Notes: generated by a model not told the origin, from the letters alone. A stretch of 64,000 bases of DNA from Serripes groenlandicus (GCA_031761405.1 JASEVX010000013.1:32247035-32311034); one strand, 5' to 3'; positions 1 to 9,900 are shown, numbered from the stretch's first letter. Made by a program: numbers and translations.

Positions 1-985
1 ACGGAATTTTGCGCCTTAAACGAAACAATCATAATGATTGCAAGAATCCAATCATTCGCTCATTGAACGGTTGCAACAACTATCCGATAATTATTTTACG
101 AAACTATTTTATTAAAAGTCATATTTGTATACTAAACTTTTGTTTTATAAGACACTTAAGTATCCGATTGAATTAGAATGTAAAAAATATTATTAATATG
201 ATCATTTTCGTAATACGATTTGCTACTAACGATTGTAATGAAAAAACTCTAGATCGTTTGTTAATATTTAGGGTTAAGTAAAAAAAAATATAAACGAAAC
301 GAAATTAATTTAAGCCAATCAAATCGTTGAACGGATTTTGATCGAAAAAAAGCGTTCCGAGTGAGCTCAAAAAAGCGCTCAATCTGAACGGAACAGAAAA
401 AAACAATCACAATGTTATGAATGAGTGAACGCTTTGAGAGCGGATTGGAACGTGAGCGGAGCGGAAAGGAATGGAACGGAGCGGAACGAAATTGGAATGC
501 TTTATGAGCGGAACGGAATTTTGGGCCTTAAACGAAACAATCATAATGATTGCAAGAATCCAATCATTTGCTCATTGAACGGTTGCAACAACTATCCGAT
601 AATTATTTTACGAAACTATTTTATTAAAAGTCATATTTGTATACTAAACTTTTGTTTTATAAGACACTTAAGTATCCGATTGAATTAGAATGTAAAAAAT
701 AATATTAATATGATCATTTTCGTAATACGATTTGCTTCTAACGATTGTAATGAAAAAACTCTAGATCGTTTGTTAATATTTAGGGTTAAGTAAAAAAAAA
801 TATAAACGAAACGAAATTAATTTAAGCCAATCAAATAGTTGAACGGATTTTGATCGAAAAAAAGCGTTCCGAGTGAGCTCAAAAAAGCGCTCAATCTGAA
901 CGGAACGGAAAAAAGCAATCACAATGTTATGAATGAGTGAACGCTTTGAGAGCGGATTGGAACGTGAGCGGAGCGGAGCGTGAAC
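1..985. repeat. Tandem satellite, 512-bp unit, about 1.9 copies
   Basis: The opening bases recur at 513 with only scattered substitutions, giving a 512-bp period. The second copy breaks off near 985. The end of each unit is rich in GGAGC/GGAAC-type short motifs, while the rest is AT-rich. The array may continue off the left edge. The 87-codon frame inside it is not coding: it sits in repeated DNA and has no recognisable domain. Confidence 0.85.
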
Positions 986-1176
986 GGTAAATTTGTCAAT
1001 TTCAAGATGTTCTTAACTGTACTACCCCACCATCAAGGGGCTTCATTTTTTGAAGGACAGTTTTCATTTTAGATTTTTTGTGGGAGTGTCATGAGATGAT
1101 CATTCATAACAAACTATTATGAGTTTTTACCACCATTTTCAGAGGAGAAGAAACCATAGTTCTGCGTGGATTACAT

Positions 1177-1403
1177 TTATCCCTTTCCCTCATATAGATG
1201 CTTTCTGACGCCTCTGCAGCAGACAACTTTTGGAATTATTGTGACCAAAGGAGAAATTGCTCAAAACGAGCAATTTCTCCTTTTGCCACAAAGTTTTCAA
1301 CTCTATTCAGTAATTATACCTTCATTTTCAGAGATTTTCAATACATTTCAAGATGCTTCCAAACTCGTCTACTGCAGATATGTCGTATGTGGGAAAGGGT
1401 TAA
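1177..1403 (+). mobile_element. TTAA MITE, near-complete
   Basis: End A (CCCTTTCCCTCATATAGATG) at the left and GTGGGAAAGGGTTAA at the right, with CTCTGCAGCAGAC near the left end and a central hairpin GAAATTGCTC/GAGCAATTTC. The left target site has decayed to TTAT. Piggybac-type ancestry is inferred from the TTAA target and the CCC...GGG ends; no transposase is present. Confidence 0.85.
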
Positions 1404-1544
1404 TTTAGTTTTTCTGAAGAGGACCATATCAGAATCATGTTTTTTGCAAAGTGTATTAATTTGAATTCACCCTGAGGGGTATATGAGGACATGTCATTTG
1501 AATAATGGTTGACGGACTTACAGTGATTGATTGGAAATTCTCCA

Positions 1545-1718
1545 AACCCTTTCCCTCATACAACAATTCTGCAGCAGACGACTTTGAACATATTTTGTCA
1601 AAAAATAAGAAAATCTCTTTAATTGAATGATAACCTATGGCTAAAATTTGAGCAATTTCTTCTTTTGTCACTATGTTTTCAAAAAGCTGTCTGCTGCAGA
1701 GGCGTCAAAAAGGGTTAA
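1545..1718 (-). mobile_element. TTAA MITE, internally deleted
   Basis: Starts with end B (CCCTTTCCCTCATACAAC), ends with AGGGTTAA after GTCTGCTGCAGAGGCGTC. The left arm of the central hairpin and the last bases before the right terminus are missing. Confidence 0.8.
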
Positions 1719-1911
1719 AATACAATAAGTGAGACGGACAGAAAGACAGTGGAGAAGTGACCCTTTTAGTGCCTCCCTTTCATACAGGCAGACAACACAA
1801 TAATATACCAGTATACAACATTCTGAATCGGTTCTAAGATTACAACGTTAGTTTTCTATTTCAAGTTTTACAACATAATAACATTATTGATTTTTCACAA
1901 CATTACTACCA

Positions 1912-2012
1912 ACCCTTTCCCACATGCAGACGCTTTTGGACACCTTTGCAGCTGACGACTTTTGAAATCATTGTGGCATAAGGAGAAATTGCTCATAATG
2001 AGCAATCTCAGA
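1912..2012 (+). mobile_element. TTAA MITE, end A half
   Basis: Contains the terminal CCCTTTCCCACATGCAGACGC, a diverged CTGCAG box and the central hairpin GAAATTGCTCATAATGAGC; similarity stops near 2012. Confidence 0.65.
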
Positions 2013-2039
2013 TGAGTTTATATTATTATTTTACAGAGT

Positions 2040-2453
2040 TGATAACATTGTGACAAAAAGGGGAAATTGCTCATGATAAGCAATTTCTTTCTTTGCCACT
2101 ATAATTTAAACAAGAAACCGCTGAAGACGGTAAGGCCGGATTGTCGGCAATTTGACCTTGAAAATCGACAAACCAAGGTCAAGGTCAAAGTAACCATAGA
2201 AATCAATAGAACTTGTTACTAGTTACGTTCAGGCAAAGTTTCAAGTTTGTAACCCTTTCCAGTGCTGAGATTTTGCCTCAACATGAAACTTTAACCAAAT
2301 TGTGGACAGACAGACGGACAGATGGACAGACAGACAGACAGACAGACATCGCCAATCTATAGACCGGAATTGCTAGAGCAATCCGGCCAAAAAGAATGTC
2401 TGATGCAGATGTGTCAAAAGTGTCTTTTTTTGTGTGGAAGAGGATTAATACAG
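2040..2453 (-). mobile_element. TTAA MITE half interrupted by a Helentron-like element
   Basis: The hairpin half lies at 2040-2108 and the end A half (GTCTGATGCAGATGTGTC ... GGAAGAGGATTAA) resumes at about 2394. The element at 2109-2393 sits between them, in the A-run that follows the hairpin in other copies. Confidence 0.65.
2109..2393 (+). mobile_element. Short Helentron/pearl-like element
   Basis: Begins AACAAG and carries a GACAGACA microsatellite (2304-2346). It ends in a hairpin (GCAATCCGGCC then AAAA) whose arm is complementary to GGCCGGATTG near the 5' end (about 2134). The middle contains AAGGTCAAGGTCAAAG, related to the larger families at 11.7 and 43 kb. Assignment to Helentron-type elements is by structure only. 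Confidence 0.6.
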
Positions 2454-2876
2454 GTTGGCTGCTTAACAGAGATGACCACAAACTCAAGTTTGACTGTATT
2501 ATATATGTACAAACCATCATTCAAAGTTCAACAGTTAGAATAGTGATTTAGAGGTAGATTCCTGACTTCCTCATTTCAAAGTTCATATTTCATTACTTAG
2601 GACAATGTCTGCATCTGCATGTAAGAAAGGCCTTATTGTATTGCTTGAACGGCATGACTTGATTTACTGCCAGCATGATCAAAGTTTGCCAAAAAAAAGT
2701 AATTTTTATCAAATGCTTGCAGGTCAATTTTGACCAAATCTCATTAAAAGCCGACCAAATCTTCGCTGCAAGAGTATATGCCTGTCTATTACAGGTCATC
2801 TAATATTGACCTTTCACTCAGTCAATCGAAATTTTTTGACCAGAAAAAATGAGGACCTGCTCATGATTATTTAATG
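2454..2876. other. Intron sequence without recognisable gene
   Basis: AT-rich sequence with no domain-bearing frame. A stretch around 2700-2760 resembles part of the 100-bp repeat at 2877 in the opposite orientation (ATCTCATTAAAA against AATGAGATT). Confidence 0.5.
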
Positions 2877-2970
2877 TTACAGGTCAATTTGAGACGACCT
2901 TTTATGCAGTGTCATCAGATCAAATGTAAGCACATCGCAAAACTTTCGTCCAATTTTAATGAGATTGATT
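2877..2970. repeat. About 100-bp dispersed repeat, copy 1 of 3
   Basis: Shares the order GGTCAATTTGAG - GACC - TCATCAGATC - AATTTTAATGAGATT with 9908-10025 and 24036-24150. No terminal repeats were found, so its class is unknown. It lies just beyond the last visible exon. Confidence 0.6.
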
Positions 2971-2980
2971 TTGACCTAAC

Positions 2981-3606
2981 ATGGATATCACTAATAAATT
3001 TCTCAAGAAACCTACTTTTATAATCCATCGTGAAGAGGTCTGATTTTTCATCAAATCTCACGGCACTTTCAACTTCGACATCAGCCAGATTCTGGTTTCG
3101 ACCCATCTTACCGGTTCTTCTCCGCTCAACATGAGTAACACCAACTGTTGGAATGTCCGCCGACCTAGTTCTTACATCCTCCTGTAGTTTTGAGTCTAGC
3201 ATATCTTGGATATCTTTCACACTACCGGTACTATCCGACGAATGTCTCTGAAAAAATCCTGTTGCGTAGTTAACAAAAGCATTTATATGCGGTGTTGGAC
3301 TGAAAGGCCCGAGCGCACTAGTTGCTGATGTTGTAAAGGAGGGAGTTGCTGTTGTTGATGTAGAGTCCGGTACACTAGTTGTTGTTGAAGGCCCAATATC
3401 ACCACTTGTTGTTTCCATAGAAACTGCCCTGTCTCCATCAGAATCACCACTACTCGAGGCAGAAAGTCCTGTAGGGCTTGTAGCATCCGAGCTTGTGGGA
3501 ATGTTTTTAAACTCGTCCCCACTGAGTTTATACAGAGTGTTCTGTGTTTGTTCGATAGATTTCACTGTGATTACTCCATTCGGGTCTTCATCTACCGGTA
3601 AATACT
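2981..3606 (-). CDS. OXR1: OXR1/NCOA7-like gene, exon 10 (hydrophilic linker region)
   Basis: Last exon of the gene visible here; transcription leaves the window to the left. The acceptor is ATTCAATAG at 3607-3615. The exon enters with two bases of a split codon, matching the single base left by the previous exon (7465-8315), so the joined reading is ...IEYLPVDEDPNG. About 200 codons follow: a Ser/Thr/Pro/Gly-rich stretch (roughly residues 45-115 of the exon) with no expected fold, then a more ordered segment with DVRTRSADIPTVGVTHVERR and RFLEKFISDI. In the OXR1/NCOA7 family a low-complexity linker of variable length joins the GRAM-like part to the C-terminal TLDc domain, which fits. The donor is uncertain: GT at 2980 (phase 0) and GT at 3011 (phase 2) are both possible. 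No TLDc sequence is in the window. Confidence 0.75.
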
Positions 3607-3660
3607 CTATTGAATAGAATAGAATCAACTTAATAGGTTTACCCTTGCCAACATCAAGAC

Positions 3661-4500
3661 ATCAAGACACCATCTGCAGCAGATGACTTTTGGAAACATT
3701 TTGGAACAAGAGGCCCATGAAGGCCTATGCTCTATTGGCATGGATCTGGCTGGTTTTCGAAAGAAACCGAGCTGTCATCAATATTTAACTACCATCTAAG
3801 TTTGGTGAATAGAGGCTCTATTGTGTTCACAGGCTGTATTATAACAAATTTGACAATTTCAAGGGCCATAATCCAGTCATGCATGCGCGGATCCGGCCGG
3901 TTTTCGAAAGGAACCAAGCTTTCATCAATATTTAACTACTATCTTAGTTTGGTGAAGGTCAGATAGTAAATTGAGGCTCTACTGTGTTCACAAGCTGTAT
4001 TATAGCAATTTTGACAATTTCAAGAGCCATAATCCAGCCATGAAAGGGCACATCTGGCTGGTTTTCAAAAGGAACCGAGCTCTCATCAACAATTAACTAC
4101 TATCTATGTTTGGTGAAGATCAGATAGTAAATGGAGCCTCTATTGTGTTCACAGCCTGTATTATAGCAATTTTGACAATTTTAAGGGACATAATCCAGTC
4201 TTGCATGGGCAGATCTAGCTGGTTTGCGAAAGGAACCGAGCTCTCATGGATATCTAACTACTGTATAAGTTTAATTGAGATACAATCAAAACTAAAGACT
4301 TAAAGGCATTCACAAGCAATTGTTTATGGACGGACGACGGGCACAATGCCATGGCATAAGCTCTTCTGGCTTTTGGCCAGTTGAGCTAATAAAGGAGAAA
4401 TTGCTTATAATGAGCAAGGTCTCCATTTGCCACAATGTTTTCAACTCTTTTCAATGATTGAACTTTCCCTTAGAAGTATTCATGTTCATATTTTAGCCTA
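3661..4500 (+). mobile_element. TTAA MITE interrupted by a Helentron-like element
   Basis: The left part (CATCTGCAGCAGATGACTTTTG, ending TTTTGG at 3714) and the right part (AAAGGAGAAATTGCTTATAATG from about 4388) join exactly as in uninterrupted copies, where this point is the GGCAAAAGGAG run. Termini are degraded. Confidence 0.65.
3715..4390 (+). mobile_element. Helentron/pearl-like element, GCTCTACTGG family, copy 1
   Basis: Starts AACAAGAGGCCCATGAAGG and ends in the hairpin TTCTGGCTTTTGGCCAG followed by TTGAGCTAATA. 5' GCTCTATTGGC is nearly complementary to 3' GCCAGTTGAGC. The core is about 3.5 tandem units of roughly 160 bp, each with GGTTTTCGAAAGGAACCGAG and TTTAACTACTATCTAAG. Same family as 37889-38580. 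No coding capacity. Confidence 0.7.
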
Positions 4501-4540
4501 GATATTTTATGGTCGTCTACTACATACTCTATAAATATAA

Positions 4541-6568
4541 TAGATTGATTGATTGTTTGGTGCTTTGTGTCTCTTTTAGCAATTTTTCAGTTATATACGG
4601 CATTTCCTCGGTAAGTTACCAGTACTACTGATCCATTTATTCTAACACCGGCTCGCCAGTCGTAATGCTAACCCCACAACCCTGAGCGCCAAAGAGGGCA
4701 GCCATTACTTCCTTTTTAAAAGTCTATGGTATGACCCAGCCGGCGAACACACACAGGACCTCCCAGGGCTGTACAAATCCCATAGCCCGACGCCCGGGAC
4801 AAGTCATAAATCGCATCGGGCAAGTCGCTAATTGCAACATCTCAGTCCCGGACAAGTGGCATTTTCCAAAATCCACGTCCCATTATATCAACCCATGTAC
4901 GTATTAAACAGTGAATGTAAATTACTGTGTCTGGTAGCCCGGCTTAATTACTAACACACATGTTTGTCGTGTATAAATTTGACTGTATGTTACATGCGAA
5001 AAACCACTCGCGCGTGACCATAACAAATCAATAACAGTAGGCGGAGTTACCCACCTGTCAGATGTGATTTCAGCCAACCGAATCGCGTCAGTAATAGTCG
5101 ATTAACGTGATATATATGTATCCAATAAGGCTGTCCAATCGGTAATCTGTCCAATCATAAGTGACAATTGTTCCTTGGGGCTGTGTTATTTCATGAAAGC
5201 TAGGGAATTACCTATGGATCGGTCTCGTTAAAATATTCCCTTAAATGTATTTTGATCCATATTTCTACTTTCGGTATGCGATGTTTGCAAACTGGTGCAA
5301 ACCGGTTCAGAAAGACTTGTAAGAAATTTTCGCCATGCAGAAGTTAATAAAATAAATTCGATCCAAATTAAAGACAATACGACGACTGCTAAAAATTATC
5401 TTGCCGTTTATCAATTTGAAATACCTTCAAGATCGACATAATATTCGTAATATCAATGACACAAAGAAAATTGTTTGGAATGAAATATATAAATGATTCC
5501 CCCCGAGTATGATAATTGCCCAATCACGGCTTTGTTTACCAAATTAATTAGCATAAATGGCGGGAAAAAAATCATATGACTTAAAAGTTGCGATTTCATT
5601 GGATGAAATGAGAAATTGGGTGAATGACATTCGCGACCTAACGACCCCGATGTTTACATTCAACGCTGTTTACCGATTTCTAATTCTCAAAGTAGGGAAC
5701 CATGATTAACATTGCGCAATCATCAAAATGGCGGCTATGCTGCGGATAATACCGCAACACCAATCTGACTTAAGTACACGATCTGACTAAATGTAAATGC
5801 GTAGCGTTAATAGGAGATGCTTTTAATGAGATTGACCGCAACACACGAAACAAATTTAACGTTTTGTTGTCTTTCATTTTTTTTGACAAGATTTTTTGAT
5901 TACATTGAACCTGATAAATTTGACTTTTGGATAATAAAATTGAATTTATCAATGTCTTTCTTTGTAAAACTGACCCTGGTATCGAACACTGCCCTGTTTC
6001 GGTGAGGGACCTAAATCGGTGACCTTATTATTTTGTTATCTTCAATTTGAAAAGTGCTATTGCATCATTTGACTATGTTGTCTCAAGTTTAACATTTCTG
6101 TCAATAGCTTTTGAATCTTTTGTAAATATGGATAAAATACATACATTTTATGCAGAATATTTCAGATAACCTAGTGAAAAATAATCTCTTTTCCAAATTT
6201 CATTTTTTTAAAACTGAATGCTGCACTACAGGTCTTTTGCAATAATGTTATTTGAATTGGTCACTACCCTTAAATCATGTACAGTGTGTGCTCTTAATGT
6301 TATCTTTATAAATACAGAACTAGAAAATAACCCACTAAAAAACAAATAAAACACTCAAGAAACCGCGATCCGGGCTACCACACAATTCTTAAATTTGTCG
6401 CATGTTAAACTTGGTTTGCAGAAAAGTGGGACAAGTGAGAATCTTAGCAGGACAAGTGGCATTCTGAAAGTCACTTGTCCTGGACAAGTGGCTGAATTTT
6501 TTTTTTGTACAGCCCTGCCTCCCTTAGCCAGGCGGAAGCTCTACCACTACACCACCAAGGCAGTCAAA
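4541..6568 (-). mobile_element. tRNA-derived SINE (type 1) split by a DNA transposon
   Basis: The 3' part with a GATTGATTGATT tail lies at 4541-4763, and the tRNA-like head resumes at 6518-6568. Read on the minus strand, GGTGTAGTGGTAGAGC is an A-box-like sequence. The B-box part (GGTTCG-type) is poorly kept in this copy. The two parts match the order seen in the copies at 44.6 and 47.7 kb. Confidence 0.75.
4764..6517. mobile_element. Non-autonomous DNA transposon, 1754 bp, CAGGGCTGTACAAA ends
   Basis: Both ends carry the inverted repeat CAGGGCTGTACAAA. The flanks both read CCTCC (4759-4763 and 6518-6522), a likely 5-bp target duplication made in the SINE. The interior has no frame longer than about 65 codons. 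Subterminal GACAAGTGGC-type motifs recur near both ends. The CAGGG ends recall hAT elements, but that class assignment is tentative. Confidence 0.7.
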
Positions 6569-6607
6569 TATAACAGAATAGATAAAACTAAGATTTAATA
6601 CTACTAT

Positions 6608-6651
6608 TAACCTTTCCAAAATACAGCAAATTTGCTGCAGTCAACTTTGAA
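6608..6651 (-). mobile_element. TTAA MITE, end B fragment
   Basis: TTAACCTTTCCAAAATACAG followed by TTTGCTGCAG and CAACTTTGAAA, cut off where an AACAAG element begins. Confidence 0.55.
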
Positions 6652-7238
6652 AACAAGAGCTGTTGAAGAACAGTGTGCTGGACTATTCCACCGCTTATTA
6701 GTTTCTGAGATATGGAATCTAATGTAGTTGCATGCAAAACATTAACCAGAATTATAAAATTTTATAATTTACATAAGTGTGATGGTTGGGAAGGGTTGCA
6801 TAAAGATTCAACACAATGCATCTAGTAGTTACTAAGGTATGGACTTTTAATGTAGTTGCACACAAAACTTTAACCATAATTTCTAAGTAAAAAAAGGGCA
6901 ATAATTTGCATTATATGCTGGATAGAGTTATCATACTTGATTGTTTATAAATATAGCTGTGATGGTTGGGAAGGGTTATATTAAGTTTCAAGGTAATGCA
7001 TCAAGCAGTTACTAGGATATGGTCTCTTAATGTAGTTGCATGCAAAACTTTAACCAGAAGTCCAAAAAGGGGCATTACTGAATAGTTATGTGACTTGGTA
7101 TAGACATGCGTATTGTTCCTAGGAACATGTGTACCAATTTATTTTTGAAAATGTTGAACTGTTTTTAAGTTATGAGGTAATATAAGGTTAAAGTTTTGTG
7201 ATGATGCAGACGACAATGATGCAAAGGGTATAATAATA
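6652..7238 (+). mobile_element. Helentron/pearl-like element, GCTCGACTAT family, degraded
   Basis: Begins AACAAGAGCTGTTGAAG with the related CAGTGTGCTGGACTATTCC box. The core has about three units with GTGATGGTTGGGAAGGGTT and AATGTAGTTGCATGCAAAAC. The 3' end is eroded near GGTATAATAA. Better copies are at 46846 and 60.7-63.7 kb. Confidence 0.6.
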
Positions 7239-7284
7239 GCCTGATTTGTTTTTCCCTCAAACACAGACAAGCTAATAAAACGGT

Positions 7285-7464
7285 TAAATGAATGACAGTA
7301 ACAAGGTTAAATAAAGGACATTACCAAGGAAATAAATGACAATACCAAGGTTAAATAAATGACATTACCAAGGTTAAATAAAAGACAGTACCAAGGTTAA
7401 ATAAATGACATTACCAGGATAAATTACAATACCAAGGTTAAATAAATGACATTACCTATGTTAC
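7285..7464 (-). repeat. Minisatellite of 5' splice-site-like units next to exon 9
   Basis: Read in the direction of the host gene, about eight units of roughly 23 bp (GGTAATGTCATTTATTTAAC plus CTT) follow the exon without a gap. Units begin with a GT that fits a splice donor (GTAATG, GTATTG or GTACTG). Two real donor candidates, ATAG|GTAACA (exon end 7465) and ATAG|GTAATG (exon end 7456), both keep phase 1. Confidence 0.8.
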
Positions 7465-8315
7465 CTATTCGCGTCTCCTTATCCCCATCTGGTGTGTCTA
7501 TCTTATCACTAATTCCATCTTCCATTGTTACAGTTTTATCGGATTCCTTTGAATCTGATTTGTTGTTATCACCAATTTGGACTGAATCTACCATATCACT
7601 TATTTCTTTATCCAAATCATCCACACTGGTTTCTTTATCAACATCAATCCTATCATTGACACTTATTGCACTATCAGCGTCTTTGTTTTTTTTCGCAGCA
7701 CTTTCCACACTTTGTGTATCAGTCTTACCATCACATTCTCGCGACTTTTTTTCTTTTGTTTGACTAGTATCCACATTAACTGTTTCATTTGTCGGATCAC
7801 CTATTTCTGATTCCTCTGCAATGAGACCAGATCCGCTCTTTACTTTGTCTGATAACTTTGGTTCATCCGTTTCCGGGAGTGTAAAAGAGACAGATAGCCT
7901 TTTGCCCTTACCACTTTTAAGTTTGGGTTTGGTTCCTGTTTCACTTGATTCAGTTCCAGTGTTATTGTTGTGTAAATCTCTTTCTTTTGTACCACCCGAA
8001 TCTTCGGTCACAAAACCACCCTTTTTGGCATCCTTGAATATATCCAACTCCTCTGAATCAGGAAACCGTCCTTTATTTAATTCTGATGATAATCCTTCAA
8101 TTTTATCGTCGGGGACCTTAACTCCGTCAAACACGTCATCGTCACCCCCACAAGAACACACACTGATTGATTTCTCCAGTTTAGATCGAATATCTTCAGG
8201 TAGTTTTGTAATGTCTTTGACAGCAGAATGAGGCGTGTTCGCAGGTATGTGTTTGTGGATTGGACAATTCGGGTCGTGATAAACAACTGGTCTACTATAC
8301 AGGGCACCGTCCTCT
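7465..8315 (-). CDS. OXR1: OXR1/NCOA7-like gene, exon 9 (acidic, low-complexity)
   Basis: 851-nt exon. The acceptor CTTATTTCAG at 8316 leaves one base that completes the split codon from the preceding exon (CA+A), giving ...NKRQ|EDGALYSRPVVYHDPN. The start is ordered: YHDPNCPIHKHI and a Cys pair CSCGG occur in the first 60 residues. From about residue 70 the chain is very rich in Asp, Glu, Lys, Ser and Thr and is probably disordered, like the linker of OXR1/NCOA7 proteins. It ends in phase 1. The donor may be at 7464 or nine bases further on; both keep frame, adding or omitting three residues (GNI). A SINE tail ends about 20 bases upstream of the acceptor and a donor-like minisatellite starts at the 3' edge. 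Confidence 0.8.
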
Positions 8316-8333
8316 CTGAAATAAGGGAACCAG

Positions 8334-8594
8334 ATTTGATAGATTAATTGATTGTTTGGTGTTTTACGTCGCATTAAACGATTTATATGTTATATCACGG
8401 TGTTTCCTGGGTTAATCACCAGTACTACTGGTCCATTTAACCTGACATCAGCCAATTTGTCGTAACGCTAACCCCACAACACCGAGTGCCAAGGAGGACA
8501 GCCATTACTTCCTTTGTAAAGTCTTTGGTATGACCCGGCTGGGGATCAAATGAGCGACCTACCCATCTGATGGAGAAACTCTACCACCACATCT
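8334..8594 (-). mobile_element. tRNA-derived SINE (type 1)
   Basis: The tail (GATAGATTAATTGATTG) points towards exon 9. The body contains CCAGTACTACTGGTCCATTT and GTCGTAACGCTAACCCCAC. The head at the right end (GGTATGACCCGGCTGGGGATC) is degraded. The SINE 3' end is only about 20 bases from the exon 9 acceptor. Confidence 0.8.
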
Positions 8595-8848
8595 GCAGCA
8601 GACAACTTTTTGAAAAAATAATATTTTGTAAATGGAGAAAATAATCATGATGAGACAATTCTTTTGAGTACAAACCACATAGGCTTTGGTAGAGTAATAA
8701 AAGGGGAAAAGACCGGTTGACTCACCCTTATCTAGTCCTCTGGATTAAACATGTATACATACAGTTGGAAGTTCATTCATTTTTTAAAATTCACCAATGA
8801 AAGGATTCATGTTTTCAAAGTCATCCGCTGCACATTTGATGCATCATA

Positions 8849-9029
8849 CAATCACACTTGTGATAGCGGTCACCTCTGCTTTGCAACCACTTTATACTTT
8901 AAAGCAACCATTTGAAGATTAACCAAAACAACATTTTCTTCCTTATTTGACTTGTATTTAACAGCCACCTGTGTTCAGCAGCCACATTTTGATTCTACCT
9001 TGGGTGGCTGCCTAAGACAAGTTTGACTG
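8849..9029. mobile_element. Pogo/Tigger-like short element, uninterrupted copy
   Basis: Ends CAATCACACTTGTG and CAAGTTTGACTG, near-inverted, after a TA on the left. The interior pairs GCGGTCACCTCT with AGCAGCCAC and GGTGGCTGCC motifs. It contains the intact target CTTGTATTTAACAGCCACC that is occupied by a MITE in the copy at 27245-27634. Confidence 0.6.
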
Positions 9030-9095
9030 CATGTGGTAATTGGTTGACAGCTTACCGGATATGACAAACATTGAGTGTAGTCCGCTTTGCAAATA

Positions 9096-9274
9096 CAGTG
9101 GAACCTGCGTATAATGACCACCCAGAGGAAGACAACAATCAATGTCTTTGTTCACAGGTGGTCTTTAATTACAGGGTCATTTATGCACAAAAAATGTGTT
9201 TTGTGAAAACTAAATGTGTGGTTGCTTTAAAGGGAACTGCTATTCAAAGATGGTCTTTAACACAGGTTTGACAG
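9096..9274. mobile_element. Pogo/Tigger-like short element with TA duplication
   Basis: Left end CAGTGGAACCTGCGTATAAT and right end ACACAGGTTTGACAG are imperfect inverted repeats, with TA on both sides (9094-9095, 9275-9276). The CAGTGGAACCT-type end is typical of pogo-like elements in animals; no transposase is encoded. Confidence 0.7.
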
Positions 9275-9400
9275 TATTTATGTAAAACATAAAACACTGA
9301 CAAATTGGAACTATAATCCCCGGAGTCTTCTGTCACTTGTTTTCATAGGATCTAAGTATGATACATCACAGCACTAATCTTGGGAATTGTATTATATAAT

Positions 9401-9655
9401 AACCCTTTCCCACACACAACAAACCTGAAGGGCCATAACTCTGTAAAATAACATGCAATTGTAAACCCTTTAGGATATGCACATCTCCTCTTGGTATAGA
9501 AGCTTCATGTAAAATTGTATTGAATTCCACCCAGTGGTTTGTAAGAAATAGGCCGGACAAAATATGGCTTCCGGCCGACAGACAGACAGACAGACAGACA
9601 GCCCGACACAGTGACTCCTATATACCCCCTCTTCTTCGAAATAATTATTTCAAAA
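9401..9655 (+). mobile_element. Helentron/pearl-like element 3' part with a MITE end
   Basis: A TTAA MITE end B fragment (ATAACCCTTTCCCACACACAAC) is followed at about 9424 by GGGCCATAACTCTGTAAAAT. A GACAGACA run comes next, then CTCCTATATACCCCCTCTTC without a closing hairpin. Same family as 19443-19729 and 21598-21893. Confidence 0.6.
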
Positions 9656-9718
9656 ATCGTCTGCTTGGAAAGCATCAAATGTCACCTGTACAGGGGAAAG
9701 AGAAATAAAGGCACTCAC

Positions 9719-9900
9719 TGTCGTTTGTTCCTTATTTTCATGGAAGCAATATCATGATACATCGCAGCACTAATGACTATATCCATCGGGGCAATCATCC
9801 CGTATTTCTCAGCACCGTGTTCTATGACGAGCGGATCCATGACATCAGGGTCAAACATCACAGCATTCGGAGTCACAAGAAGCACGCCTTTAACGACTCC
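9719..9900 (-). CDS. OXR1: OXR1/NCOA7-like gene, exon 8 (GRAM-like block)
   Basis: The best diagnostic exon. Acceptor CATTTTTCAG at 9901, donor CGACA|GTGAGT, length 182 nt, phase 0 in and phase 2 out. It encodes GVVKGVLLVTPNAVMFDP followed by DPLVIEHGAEKYGMIAPMD and a segment AAMYHDIASMKI. This is the conserved GRAM-like block between the LysM domain and the TLDc domain of OXR1 and NCOA7 (recognised from the family, not from a search). Members of this family protect against oxidative stress and bind V-ATPase through TLDc; the present exon contributes a structural part. It joins in frame to the exon at 17330-17539. Confidence 0.92.

Noticed and set aside
7446..8231. Plus-strand frames of 105 and 136 codons
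   Set aside because: They are the antisense of exon 9; their Ser/Leu-rich content mirrors the Asp/Glu/Lys/Ser-rich coding strand.
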